Source of the DNA: Magicicada septendecula
Taxonomy: Eukaryota > Arthropoda > Insecta > Hemiptera > Cicadidae
Reading direction: 5' to 3'
Assembly (NCBI GenBank): GCA_034769895.1
Contig: CM068367.1
Coordinates: 125,711,927-125,775,926 of the forward strand
DNA length: 64,000 bases
Every line of letters begins with the position of its first letter. The first letter of the stretch is position 1. Made by a program: the position numbers and the translations under genes. Below the pieces are notes generated by a model that was not told the DNA's origin, made no database searches, and was given only the letters and a program-made list of their open reading frames with translations. Positions 48,130-59,083 of the stretch are shown here, in pieces.

Positions 48130-51100
48130 ATGGAAAATAAAAGAATTTTGAAGTATAACAACAACCAAAGTTTAAGGACGGATAGTCAAAATCTTACTAT
48201 TATTTACAATTATTATTTGAAAAATCTTCGAGAAGAACTGTTGGAGGAAACGGTGACAAGTAGAATCAACCAGCATAATGAAATTTTATACATAACCGCT
48301 CAAATTGAAGGAATTACTACACGAATAATGATAGATACTGGTGCAAATGTATCACTTATTAACGACGCTGAACTGGAGAGAATACAGAAACAAAGTAAAA
48401 ATATAATACCTACCTTACCTGTCAATAATGTTATTTTAATAGGTGCCACTGGGCGTCAAAATAAAACAGTGAGAAAACAAGTGTCATTGGAAATAGAAAG
48501 CAAAGGTGTTACAATTAATATTATATGTTTGGTCACAATCGGCCTACCATTCGAATTATTAATCGGATGCGATATGCTGAGGAAATATTCAGCCATTATT
48601 GATTTGAGCAAGGAGAAGGTGTCCTTGAACTCAGAAGGTGTTATGTGGACGGCAGAGTTAATAGGAAGCAATGGTGTCCCTCTGAACCGTACCCATCACC
48701 AAGTTAGGGAATTAAATTTTTTAAAGAATGACACCCAATGCAGAAAAATAATCTATAATATGACAAATGAAGACCTGTGGAACAGTAAATTACAGGAGAT
48801 AAGAGAGTTTAGACACCAAGGCACAAATAATCTGACAGCAAAACAAGTAGAAGATCTCATTATGATATATAAGAAGTATAAACATGTATTTTCAGAAAAA
48901 CCAGGAAAAGTAAAAAACTATCAGTGTAGAATACAATTTAAAGGACCAGCAGAATTCCACAGAAAATCCTATCCTATACCATATTCATTGAAGGAGGCGG
49001 TTAGAGCTGAAATTAATAAAATGTTGTTAAATGATATAATTGAGCATAGCCAATCACCATATACTAGCCCAATAGTAGCAATTCAGAAGAAGAACGGGCA
49101 GGTTCGACTTTGCTTGGATGCCCGAGAAATAAATAAACATATAGTAAATGATCGCACGTCATCTGGAGAAATAGAAGAAATTCTAAAGAAATTTCATGGT
49201 ACAAAAATTATCAGTACCTGGGACACAGTTTGTGGTTACTGGCAGGTGGAGTTGCACCCGATGAGTCGAAAATATATGGTTTTTATTTTCGAGGGTAGAA
49301 ACTACCAGTTTAAGAGATTGCCATTTGGATTAGTCAATTCGGTAGCAATTTTTGTACGATGTATGGATCAAGTATTGGGTCAGGAAGCGCTACAATTCAC
49401 CACAGTTTATGTAGACGACCTGTTGATTACCTCATCCAACTGGGAGGAACATTGTCACAGGGTGGAATATGTATTGAGTAAGTTAGCAGAGAACAACATA
49501 ACACTAAAACTCGAAAAATCCCAATTAATAGCGAAGGAGGTTCAATTTTTAGGTTTCAATTTGACTAAACAAGGTATTTCCCCATCACAAGAAAAGGTTA
49601 CTGCAATCCAGAAGTTCCCACAACCAAAGAATAAGAGGCAACTCCAATCCTTCTTAGGACTGTGTAATTACTACCGGAAGTTCCAACGCAATTATTCCGC
49701 ATTGACATCTAAATTTCAGGAACAGCTGTCTTCCAAAAACAAATGGACATGGGGACATGAACAGGATGCTATACTACAACAGATAAAGGATAAATTCTTA
49801 GAGACAGTAATCCTTCATCATCCAAATTTTGATCACCCATTCTTTTTGAACTGTGACACAAGTGATGTCAGTCTTGGGAAGGTATTGTACCAAGAAGACA
49901 AAGAAGGAAACCATTTAGTCATCAGTTTTGCCAGTCGTGTGTTAAACCACTGTGAGAGAAGGTATAATGTTACTGAAAAGGAACTATTAAGCATAGTCTT
50001 TGCTTGTAGTAAATTCCGAACGTACATTTTGGGATATCCTGTAACTGTCAGAACAGATCATAAGTCCATCTCATTTTTAAGAAGTTGTAAGCTGAGTCAT
50101 GGAAGGCTTACAAGGTGGATACTCGCCTTGCAGGAGTATAATATCAAATGGGAATATATTCCAGGGAGTCAAAACGTGATAGCAGACGTGTTATCTCGAA
50201 TAAACCTGGACACCCAGACATTTGAGGGTGAGAAAGAAAGGATTATCAAGGTGTACAACATTCTCAAAAGTAGATCTGATTTGGAGGCATTATTCCAAAA
50301 TATCAGAGCTAATCAGTTATTAGACCCAAAATTAATAAAAATCAAGGAACGTATGGCGAACCAAAACTCTTCAATAAACCAATTCTATTGTGAACAAGAA
50401 GGAATTTTATTTATAAAAAATACATTGAACCAAGAAGACTGGAAGGTAATCATTCTCAGAATCATGGAGAAAGAACTAGTGTTGGAATATCACATAAGAT
50501 ATGGACATATGGGTGCAGTAAAGGTAGTGAAAGCATTGGAGGAGAATTGTTACATTAAGAACATACACAGGAGGGTACAAAATTATATAAAACCCTGTCA
50601 TATCTGTCAATTGGTCAAAATTAATAATGAACGAAGGGAAGGTGTAATGATACCTATATCGTCAGAACAAAAATTGGAAAAATTATTCATTGACATATGT
50701 GGACCATTTCCTAGGAGTGACGGTAGAAGCCGGTATAAATACCTTATAATCATTATGGACCACTTCACCAAATTCACCAAATTGTGTCCAATCAGTCGAG
50801 CAACTACGCAGAAAATTCTTGAAGTAATAACTACTCAATACATTCCAAAAATAGGAATACCTGTTTCAATAGTTACAGACCATGGTACACAGTTTCGAGG
50901 CAGAAAATGGAAGAACACATTGTTAGAACTGAACATCAAAAGCTATAAGACCTCCGTATACCACCCCAGTAGCAATCCATCAGAAAGAATACTGAGAGAG
51001 GTTGGTAGAATCTTAAGAACCTATTGTCATCAACAACAAAGGAAGTGGCCTGATTACTTATCAGCCACAGATTTTTTAAACTTGGCTTATCATCCATCTA

Positions 51101-51204
51101 TAAATTGCACTCCATACACTGCCATGTATGAAAAACAACCACCCCGAGAGCTCCAAGAATTGATTAAATTTCCTAAGTCTCCACCGTACCAATTTAATAA
51201 ATAA
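48130..51204 (+). CDS. Pol polyprotein of Gypsy-type element: protease, RT, RNase H, integrase
   Basis: A 1024-residue frame. The aspartic protease has IDTGANVSLI (D69) and LLIGCDML. The reverse transcriptase spans about residues 265-500, with WDTVCGYWQ, LPFGLVNSVAIF and the catalytic YVDD at 427-430. RNase H (about 570-690) has the DTSDVS, E and TDHKS motifs. Integrase has an HHCC-type zinc region (HIRYGHMG...CHICQ, about 787-820) and the catalytic residues in FIDICGPF, VTDHGTQF and NPSERIL. It copies the element RNA into DNA and inserts it. Gene order RT-RNase H-integrase places it in the Ty3/Gypsy group. The main enzyme core is open; the frame ends at a TAA in the integrase C-terminal region. 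Confidence 0.95.
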   Translation: MENKRILKYNNNQSLRTDSQNLTIIYNYYLKNLREELLEETVTSRINQHNEILYITAQIEGITTRIMIDTGANVSLINDAELERIQKQSKNIIPTLPVNNVILIGATGRQNKTVRKQVSLEIESKGVTINIICLVTIGLPFELLIGCDMLRKYSAIIDLSKEKVSLNSEGVMWTAELIGSNGVPLNRTHHQVRELNFLKNDTQCRKIIYNMTNEDLWNSKLQEIREFRHQGTNNLTAKQVEDLIMIYKKYKHVFSEKPGKVKNYQCRIQFKGPAEFHRKSYPIPYSLKEAVRAEINKMLLNDIIEHSQSPYTSPIVAIQKKNGQVRLCLDAREINKHIVNDRTSSGEIEEILKKFHGTKIISTWDTVCGYWQVELHPMSRKYMVFIFEGRNYQFKRLPFGLVNSVAIFVRCMDQVLGQEALQFTTVYVDDLLITSSNWEEHCHRVEYVLSKLAENNITLKLEKSQLIAKEVQFLGFNLTKQGISPSQEKVTAIQKFPQPKNKRQLQSFLGLCNYYRKFQRNYSALTSKFQEQLSSKNKWTWGHEQDAILQQIKDKFLETVILHHPNFDHPFFLNCDTSDVSLGKVLYQEDKEGNHLVISFASRVLNHCERRYNVTEKELLSIVFACSKFRTYILGYPVTVRTDHKSISFLRSCKLSHGRLTRWILALQEYNIKWEYIPGSQNVIADVLSRINLDTQTFEGEKERIIKVYNILKSRSDLEALFQNIRANQLLDPKLIKIKERMANQNSSINQFYCEQEGILFIKNTLNQEDWKVIILRIMEKELVLEYHIRYGHMGAVKVVKALEENCYIKNIHRRVQNYIKPCHICQLVKINNERREGVMIPISSEQKLEKLFIDICGPFPRSDGRSRYKYLIIIMDHFTKFTKLCPISRATTQKILEVITTQYIPKIGIPVSIVTDHGTQFRGRKWKNTLLELNIKSYKTSVYHPSSNPSERILREVGRILRTYCHQQQRKWPDYLSATDFLNLAYHPSINCTPYTAMYEKQPPRELQELIKFPKSPPYQFNK

Positions 51205-51500
51205 AAATTCTATAATCACGTGATGGAAAATCTGGAAAAACGCAGAAATAAATACCAGAAAATAAAGGGTAAAATAATTAAATATGAAGTAGGAGAGAAA
51301 GTTTTGTTAAAGAACAGGGAATTGCCTAGCACTCTAGAAGGGATATCAAAGAAATTATTATTACTATACGTTGAACCCTACACCATAACAAAAACAACAA
51401 CAACACATATGAATTAACCGACCCCATTTCAAAGAAGATCAAGGGCAATTATAATCAACAATCCATGAAAAAATATCATCAGGAAGAAAAGGTAAAATAA
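51205..51500 (+). pseudogene. Integrase C-terminal domain, separated by a stop and a frameshift
   Basis: The same frame as pol continues after the TAA (51202-51204) with a basic helix and YEVGEKVLLKNREL, then YVEPYTI, the GPY/F-like module with its glycine changed. A one-base shift near 51405 moves the last ~30 codons (ending TAA at 51498-51500) to another frame. These lesions would shorten the integrase. Confidence 0.75.
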
Positions 51501-51567
51501 CATAAGTAATTATGTTCTCACACCTAATGAAGTGTTCAGAAATAATTACTTCTGAAGGGAGGCAATT

Positions 51568-53611
51568 TGTAACGAAACAAAATGTTACAAAAAGAATAGT
51601 AAATAATAGTGAAATCTGACCCAGAGAGGAAACAAGAAATAGTAATTGATAGCAAATTAAAGGAAACCTAGTTGGTTTGACTTATTTAATATTATCAAGA
51701 AACCCAGAAATAACCCAGTAGAATAGGGCAGTAAACAGACAAAAGTTAAATAAATAAACCTAGTAGGCCTAAATAATCAAATTACCCTGAAACACAATTA
51801 AACCTAATAAAGAGTACCTATTCACAAAATAAAAATTGTATTAATTAAAATCATATAGGCCTATAATTAAGGATAGAAAAAGGGACACAAACCTTTACAG
51901 TGATGAGTGATATAACATAAATAGTGACACAGACTACCGTTAAACAGTGTGCTATTTATTATTTATAAAAAGTGTTTTATTATTACCATACAGACAATAG
52001 TTTAAAAGTATGACATAATTAAAGTTGTTAAAAACAAGTATTATTATTAAGAGTTTTTGTCATATGTTATAAGATTTTATGTCACCAGTTAATTTATGTA
52101 AATATATTTATCTCAGGGAGTCAAAGTAGAAATTACAATCAACCATAACAAATTGTTCCACCACATATCATAGAAATTCAAATTAATAAGGTTTTACAGT
52201 TATAAACTGAGGCATGTTTAGTATCAAATTGTTTACAATTATATAATTAATCATCATGTAAACAGTGCATGTATCATTAGAGTATAATAATAAAATTATC
52301 TATTAAAGGTAATTTAGAAAAATGTAAAGTAATTAATGGGAATCGATCATATAACATTTAACCATACATAAATGGCCAATCAAAATTTAAGAAGTTTGTA
52401 TGAGTTCGGTGACTAAAAAAGAAGAAATAACGCTTAATTGTTACTTGTGATGGAGAACAGTTTAATAGTGCGTGTCGAGATGTAATTAAAATAAAAATAT
52501 AAAAATTATTAACCCGTTTGTGAAGGAAGATCTGAATGACCACCATCGAAGATAAATAATCCCTCCACTACAATTTTCATGAACCAGTAATACACACAAT
52601 CAAGAAATTATCCAGAATAAACCAGAAAACCTTCAGCAATATCGTCAAGATGTGTAAAGTATAATTTGACAATATTTTTATCCAACAAGGAACAACCACT
52701 AGACAATATACCAATTTACACTAACACTAATCACTAGTAAACATTTTAAAGTGAAAACAAATTCAATATCTTAACGAACAGTGATTACAAGGAAAACATT
52801 TAATGTACACATTAATAAACTTCATTATTTTCTGAGACGGACAATGGTAGCCATCATGTTGACATCACTCTAACCTACATGCTTTTTACGAAGCATTGAA
52901 TCTCGTCAAACTTTGTATGTTACTTAATATATAATTTTTGTGATTTTTTAGATTATAAGTAATAGATTGTTTGTAAAGGTACTCAATATTATTAATTATC
53001 ATGTAAGGGAATTTTCGTAGCAGCCACAAGAATTCCCACGAAATATATTAACATTATTTAATTAGTAAATCCTGAGATAAATATCGATTGTGACAACCGT
53101 ATGTATCGAATGGAATTTTCCAATAACTTGAACTTATATTACAGAGATTAAACCATTATGTTATTAAATCATATCCATGCGTTATTATTTCAGGAACGTA
53201 ATATATTATCAGCATTTATTTTATAATTAACAAGGATAAGAAGAATTCGGGGAGTCATTGGAAGTACGCAAACTGCAAAAACCAAGATTAACCTCAAATA
53301 ATAGGTTAAAGCCTAATATCGAAGGTGACTGGAAAATTGTTTGGGATGACTCGACCGCTATTTTTTGAATTGATTTTGGAGTTCTAACTACTGAACTGGA
53401 ATAATTATAATTCTGATTCAGAAACCAAGGCAGAATAATTCAATTCTTTTACTTATATATTTAAATCACATTCGTAAACACACAACATAAATATTCCACG
53501 ATCAGCTGATACACTATTTACAACTAGTTATTACAAATTAACATAAACCAGGAATAACATGGGCAAATTATTATACCATTAAGATACTACGGGTACAAGA
53601 GGAGTATTATA
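51568..53611 (+). repeat. 3' LTR of Gypsy-type element
   Basis: Matches the 5' LTR throughout; small indels make it 2044 against 2048 bases. Preceded by GAAGGGAGG and followed by the AAGT duplication. Confidence 0.92.
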
Positions 53612-53823
53612 AAGTGAAATACAGCTTGCTTAATATACACCTGTTGCAAAAGGAAAATTTTGTAGCAGCAATTTGAACTGACTTACTCTCGCCTAATTAT
53701 TATTGGTGGTTTCAAAAAAGTGAGTACATTTTATTATTTTTAAATTAAACCCTGTCTAATCTTAGTTTCAGTAATTTCATTACATGTTTTTTTTTACATT
53801 CAGATATTCGCACCTACTTCCAT

Positions 53824-54134
53824 TATGCCTCGACATAGAACACTGACGGGTCGGAGTGAGAGACAAAGAAGAAGGAATATATATTCACGTGAAGTCAAAA
53901 TGATAATAGACCAAATGCAAATTTAAATAGTATAAATAGTATAACATTGACGGGTCGGAGTGAGAGACAAAGAAGAAGGAATATATATTCGCGTGAAAGT
54001 CAAAATGATAATAGACCAAATGCAAATTTAAATAGTGTAAATAGTATACAAAATGATGAAATTATTTTAGGGATACATTTAAATGCGCACCGAATGTCAT
54101 TCCAAGAAATTTTAATACTTTTGATTGTGGATTA
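53824..54134 (+). pseudogene. Helitron protein N-terminus with 104-bp tandem duplication
   Basis: ATG at 53824 starts MPRHRTLTGRSERQRRRNIY. The segment from about 53841 is repeated at 53945, period 104 bases. The first copy lacks one base, which puts it out of frame. The second copy reads on to a TAA at about 54133. This basic leader precedes the zinc-finger-like region at 54135. Confidence 0.65.
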
Positions 54135-56213
54135 ATGCATTTACAATGCAGGTTTTGCAATGCAAAACATTTCGAATCTGAGGTCACTTTAGGTGAAAGG
54201 ACTGCATTCACTTCATGTTGTCATAAGGGTAAAGCAATATTACCGGCCTTAAGTCAAAATGAATACTTTAAATCATTGTATGATGGACTTACTTCAAATG
54301 AACCTTCAATAAAAAGAAAGTCAAAAAATTATTTTGAAAACATTCGTAAATACAATTCATCATTTGCTATGGTTAGCTCAGAAGCTAAAATTTCGGATAC
54401 AATTACGCGTGGAGTGTATCATTTTAAAATACATGATGTTTTTTATCACAGATCAGGTCCAATGACTCCTGGATATGGTCGCTCACCATGTTATGCGCAA
54501 TTATATTTTTATGATGTTGACACTGCTGTCAATTATAGATTACGTGAACACTATAATCAAACATGCAATAACAATATAATGAGCTAAATCTCTCTTGAAT
54601 TGGAACGCATTAATCCTTTCGTTCGGTCATTCATTGCAATGAAAGATCATTGTCAGAGAGTTGAAAATCAAAATAAAGAAATTTGTATGCTCATTAAAGT
54701 AAATTGTGATTTAGATCTACGCCATTATAATGATGCAGTTCAAACTGATGTAGCAGTAATATTTAGTACAGTTGATGGTGAGCCACCCTTTGAACGAAAT
54801 ATGGTTTCGTTTTCAAAAGTTAATGGTACCATTAAAAATATCTCCGTTTTGGATTCATCATTGGACCCTTTAGCGTATCCATTACTTTTTCCAAATGGTG
54901 ATACTGGGTGGCATATCAATATTTCTCATAATGTACCAACTACATCTAATTCAAGAGCGCCCAGAAATAAATTAACCATGCTTCAGTATGCAGCCTATCG
55001 GCTTGCAATTAGAGAAGATTTTAGCATGTTGCACCATTCACAAAAATTATTTCTGCAGTGGATAGTTGATATGTATGTGAGAATAGAGGGCACAAGGTTA
55101 CATTTCATTCGACAAACTCAAACAAGTCTTAGGTCTGAAGTTTACAACAATTTAACAGATTATTTAGAATTGAACCCCAATGCCAATAATGTTGGCCATA
55201 GAGTAATTTTACCATCTTCATTCAATGGATCTCCAAGAAATATGTATCAGAATTATTTAGATGCAATGTCAATTGTACAACATTTTGGAAAGCCTTCTTT
55301 GTTTATTACAATGACTTGCAATCCAAGCTGGCCTGAAATAGTTAGCAATATTGGTGTAGGTGAGTCAGCTAATTTTCGACCTGATATTGTTGTGCGTGTA
55401 TTCAAGTCCAAACTGAAAGCATTAATTGAGGGCCTTACACTAAAAAAAATCTTCGGTAAAGTTGAAGCACTCATTTATACAATTGAGTTTCAAAAGAGAG
55501 GATTGCCTCATGCTCACATTTTACTATCTTTAAATGAGCAAGATAAAATTGTTAACGCTACCGATATTGATAAAGTTGTATCTGCGGAGATTCCTAACAT
55601 TCAAACATCCTACATTACATGAATATGTTGTAAAACACATGATGCATGGTCCATGCGGTGTACTTAATCCAAATTCTGTATGTATGAGAGATGGAAAATG
55701 CACAAAAGATTATCCAAAACGATTTAATGAATTTACATGTGAATCATTAAATGGATATCCATTACACAGAAGGCGTGATAATGGTATTAATGCTGAAGTT
55801 CGCGGTAGTTGCCTCGACAATATTGTTATGTTGTACCATACAATCCGTATTTACTTGCCAAATTTAATTGCCATATAAATGTTGAAGTATGCACTACAGT
55901 TAAAAGTGTTAAATACATTTATAAATACGTGTATAAAGGCTATGACAGTGCATCTGTTGAATTAGGCTCAGAGAGAAATGAACCAGGTCAAGACATACAA
56001 ATTGATGAAGTTAAAAATTTTTTAAATGGCCGTTATGTCGGATCAACTGAAGCTGTATGGCGCATCTATGAATTACCAATGCATTTTCAATCACATGTCA
56101 TCGTTAGACTTGACATTCATTTACCGCGTAGACGGAATGTTTACTTTCGCGAAGGGCAAGAACGTCAAGCAATTGAAAATGCAAGACAAACAAAATTATT
56201 AGCATTTTTTTAA
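54135..56213 (+). pseudogene. Helitron Rep (HUH endonuclease) region, multiply broken
   Basis: Rep nicks DNA and joins strands during rolling-circle transposition. The order is a Cys-rich N-terminal part (LQCRFCNAKHFESE, TSCCHKGK; 54135-54587), the DPLAYPLLFPNGDTGWH block (54870), Rep motif 1 (FITMTCNPSWPEI, about 55297), the HUH motif (GLPHAHIL, about 55500), a zinc region (HGPCGVLN...C) and the catalytic tyrosine block (KYIYKYVYKG, about 55910). Breaks are a TAA at 54585-54587, a frameshift near 55605, another near 55820 and two stops near 56211-56222. All key motifs are present but in different frames. Confidence 0.85.
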
Positions 56214-56264
56214 TTGAATTGATCAGATCCATCAGCGCATGAATATAAGTATATTGAAATTCCT

Positions 56265-57698
56265 TTGCATTATGTGTGGGAAGATTCCCGAAAAAAATGG
56301 AAGAAGAGAAGGCGTGGAGGTGATAAAATCATTACACGCATATATGTAGTATCACCAAAAGACATCGAACTTTTCCATTTACGATTGCTTTTATTACATG
56401 TCTGTGGTCCAAAATCATTTGAGGATGTTAGAACATACAATGGAATTATACACACTTCTTTTGTTGAAGCGTACCATGCTCGCGGCATTGCTTCAAATGA
56501 TAATGAATGGCGCGAATGTTTAAATGAAGCAAAAGAATTACATTCACCAAAACAAATGCGAAATTTATTTGGTTACATTTGTGCATTAAATGTGCCAGCC
56601 AATGCATTGGCGTTATGGAATGAATTTAAAGTATATCTTAGTGAAGATTTTTTGAGAGATTACAACGAAGAAGTATCCTTTAATACAGCTCTATTAGAAA
56701 TTGAAGACATTTTGAATGTTCATAATTTGTCATGTCAAGAACTTGGTTTACCAGTTCCCACGTATTCGCAGAGAACAGACGAAGCAAATGCTATTGATCC
56801 AATAGAACAAGAGTTTCTGTTTTCTGAGCATTATGAAACTGCAAATATTGAACAGCGTAATCTAATTGATCGTGTGATTCGTGAAGTTTTGCATCATGAT
56901 ACTGGATCTAATGTTTTTTGTTTAACTGCTCATGCAGGTTGTGGAAAAACATTCACACAAACAGCAATCATTCACAAATTAAATTCGCTTAATCTTAGTT
57001 GCATTGCAACAGCGTTCAGTGGTATAACTTCAACTCTATTACTTGGAGGTAGAACTTTACACAATGTGTTTAAATTGCCTATACCCATTTTGGAAAATTC
57101 TGTAGCGAATATTACCGCAAATAGTAGCTATGGACGTTACATAAATTCATCATCACTGATAATTATTGATGAAATTTCTATGTGCCCACTGCAAGTGTTG
57201 AAAATCATAGATAGAATATTGCAGGATCTATGCGATGAAAATGATAAACATAAACCATTTGGAGGGAAAACGATACTTCTGTGCGGTGATTTTCGGCAAA
57301 TCTTACCAGTTGTCCCACATGGATCACGTGCAACTTTAATTGAAAATTGTGTCACGAGTTGGCATAAATTTGTTTATTTTCATAAAGTAACGTTTACTCA
57401 AAATATGAGAGCCTTACCAAGTGAAATAGAATTTGTCGAATTCTTGAAAAAAATTGGTAATGATGAAGCCCCACAATTCCCTCAGTTTGGTGAAAATATT
57501 ATTGAAATACCTCAGCAATTAATAGGAGATGAAAATAATATTATTAATGAGGTGTATGGAAATATTTCCGAAAACATACTCTCAGATAACGTATTGAAGT
57601 TAGTTATTAAACGCTTTTATTTAACTTGCTTTTCGTGTCGGTCTCAGGTATTTTTCAAATCGAATTTTCGCATACTTCCCGATGTGATAGCGACTTGA
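56265..57698 (+). pseudogene. Helitron Pif1-like helicase, C-terminally truncated
   Basis: This is the SF1 helicase that unwinds DNA for the Rep protein. The frame follows the Rep part and starts with HYVWEDSRKKWKKRRRGG. The Walker A motif GCGKT is at about 56939, motif II IIDEIS at about 57163 and motif III CGDFRQILPV at about 57280. It ends with ENILSDNVLK and then unrelated residues, and lacks motifs IV-VI. The last ~35 codons come from non-coding DNA. This region is open over 470 codons although the Rep part upstream is not. Confidence 0.85.
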
Positions 57699-57720
57699 AA
57701 TTTTGCATACACACTTGAAT

Positions 57721-59083
57721 CACGTGACAGTAGAATATTATGAAAAAAAAATACATACATACATTTACCAAATGTACAGATTATAAGTTAAATGTAGTCG
57801 CATTCATAAGCGAAGTTTTATATGTGCTACGTTATTAACAACAAAGAAGTAGTATCTATGGAAAATCACCGGTTCCCATTTTCGATCACGCGCAAAGTAA
57901 TTTTACTTTGTACAAAACGTTTCACTTTGAATTTTTCCTCTTCTAAAATTAAAATAAATAAATAATTCTTAATATAAATTACCCTGGCTTATTGTGTGAT
58001 AGTTCAGTGTTTGTAAAAAAATAGTTCGCTAGTATATATAGTGTCACAGATTAGTTACAATAACCGTTAAAAATTTTTTAAATTTGATTAATATCACAAT
58101 ACGTTCCTTTTTAAATTCACACTTTTATATTCCTTTTTGGTTGTTTCCACTATATAATTCATTTATTATTATTTTAACAATTCACTATATAGTTTTATCA
58201 CTCGATTATAATTTAACTCCGGTTCACTGTACACCTAAACCCATCTGATGTTCGCTTCAGAGTCCTTAATTGTAAACAATGCGTATAACTAAAGACTTTA
58301 ACCTCCAGTATCAACCGTTGGAAATATGTATGTGAAATGAAAAATGAATAATGGCATTTGGTTTCTGATTTGCTGTATCTACATTAATACAAACTTACTG
58401 TGCTGTGACAATATAAATAAAAGAAATAATCAAGAAAATAAAAATTTTAAAAAAATTAAGGTTGCGAGCTCTTAAGCCATTTAAATCTCACTGTATTAAT
58501 ATAAAATACCTGTATGTACTCAGTATGAGAGGAAGCAGTAATTAATTAGTTATTTAGAAGATACTTTAATAAAAAGATAAATTGTAAAGAGTTATTAATA
58601 TCATATTTAACCCTTTGCTTGTAAGCAGGCGCTGTCCTGTTGATTCCAGACTCGACATGTTTTCCGAGTCTTGTGTGAGTTAGAATAAGATAAAAAAAAC
58701 TAATGTTAATAATTAAAAAATCTGAAGACGTAAATAGTCGCTAAAACAACTGATTTAAATTATGTATATTTGTTTAGGGATAGTTTGTATAAATAAAAAG
58801 GTTAACTTAAATATAGTTAGGAACTATATTCTCGCGCGGAAATTGTCCCACTAACTTTTGCCCAGTACCAGGCGAAGGGAGCGGAATTTCTCTCTCTTGC
58901 AATGGTGACTTCGTACAGTATAGACGTAGGAGCTGTGCGCTTAAAATATGTTAACTATATTTTGTCTCACCTTAAGATGGTGTACCAGATGTAGCTGTTT
59001 AAAGCATCTGGATGTGTTAACTAATATAGTCATGTAAATAGACAAGAAATTTAAAGTAAGAAAATCGAAACGTAAAAAAGGAG
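57721..59083. other. AT-rich region after the Helitron
   Basis: 57825-57857 resembles the outer end of the inverted repeat at 22759-22790 (about 27 of 33 bases, ending CAACAAAGAAGTAG). A CTAG|T at about 58024 could be a Helitron-type end but lacks a clear hairpin. A GC-richer patch at 58850-58960 is not recognised. No gene. Confidence 0.35.

Larger units (their letters stand above)
43666..53611 (+). mobile_element. Gypsy-type LTR retrotransposon (Ty3 group), nearly intact
   Basis: The 9946-bp element has two 2.0-kb LTRs, a PBS-like site, coiled-coil gag, pol, a polypurine tract (AAGGGAGG, about 51555-51562) and an AAGT target duplication (43662-43665, 53612-53615). Comparing the LTRs by eye I count about 13 substitutions and 4 small indels, below 1% divergence, so the insertion is recent. 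Gag has one stop and one frameshift, and the integrase C-terminus one stop and one frameshift, so this copy is probably not autonomous. No env-like frame is seen between pol and the 3' LTR. Confidence 0.92.
43137..57720 (+). mobile_element. Helitron with Rep/helicase remains, interrupted by an LTR element
   Basis: The 5' end is TCTATATATTAATACGTGAA after an A, followed by a leader (AACTTTGTACCCC, GCGCGCACGGAGGAGT) of a type common at arthropod Helitron 5' ends. The Helitron continues to 43665, is interrupted by the 9946-bp LTR element, and resumes at 53612. Rep and helicase sequences fill 53824-57600. The 3' end is not clear: no hairpin plus CTRR was found with certainty, and the helicase loses its C-terminal motifs near 57600, so the limit of 57720 is approximate. 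Confidence 0.65.
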
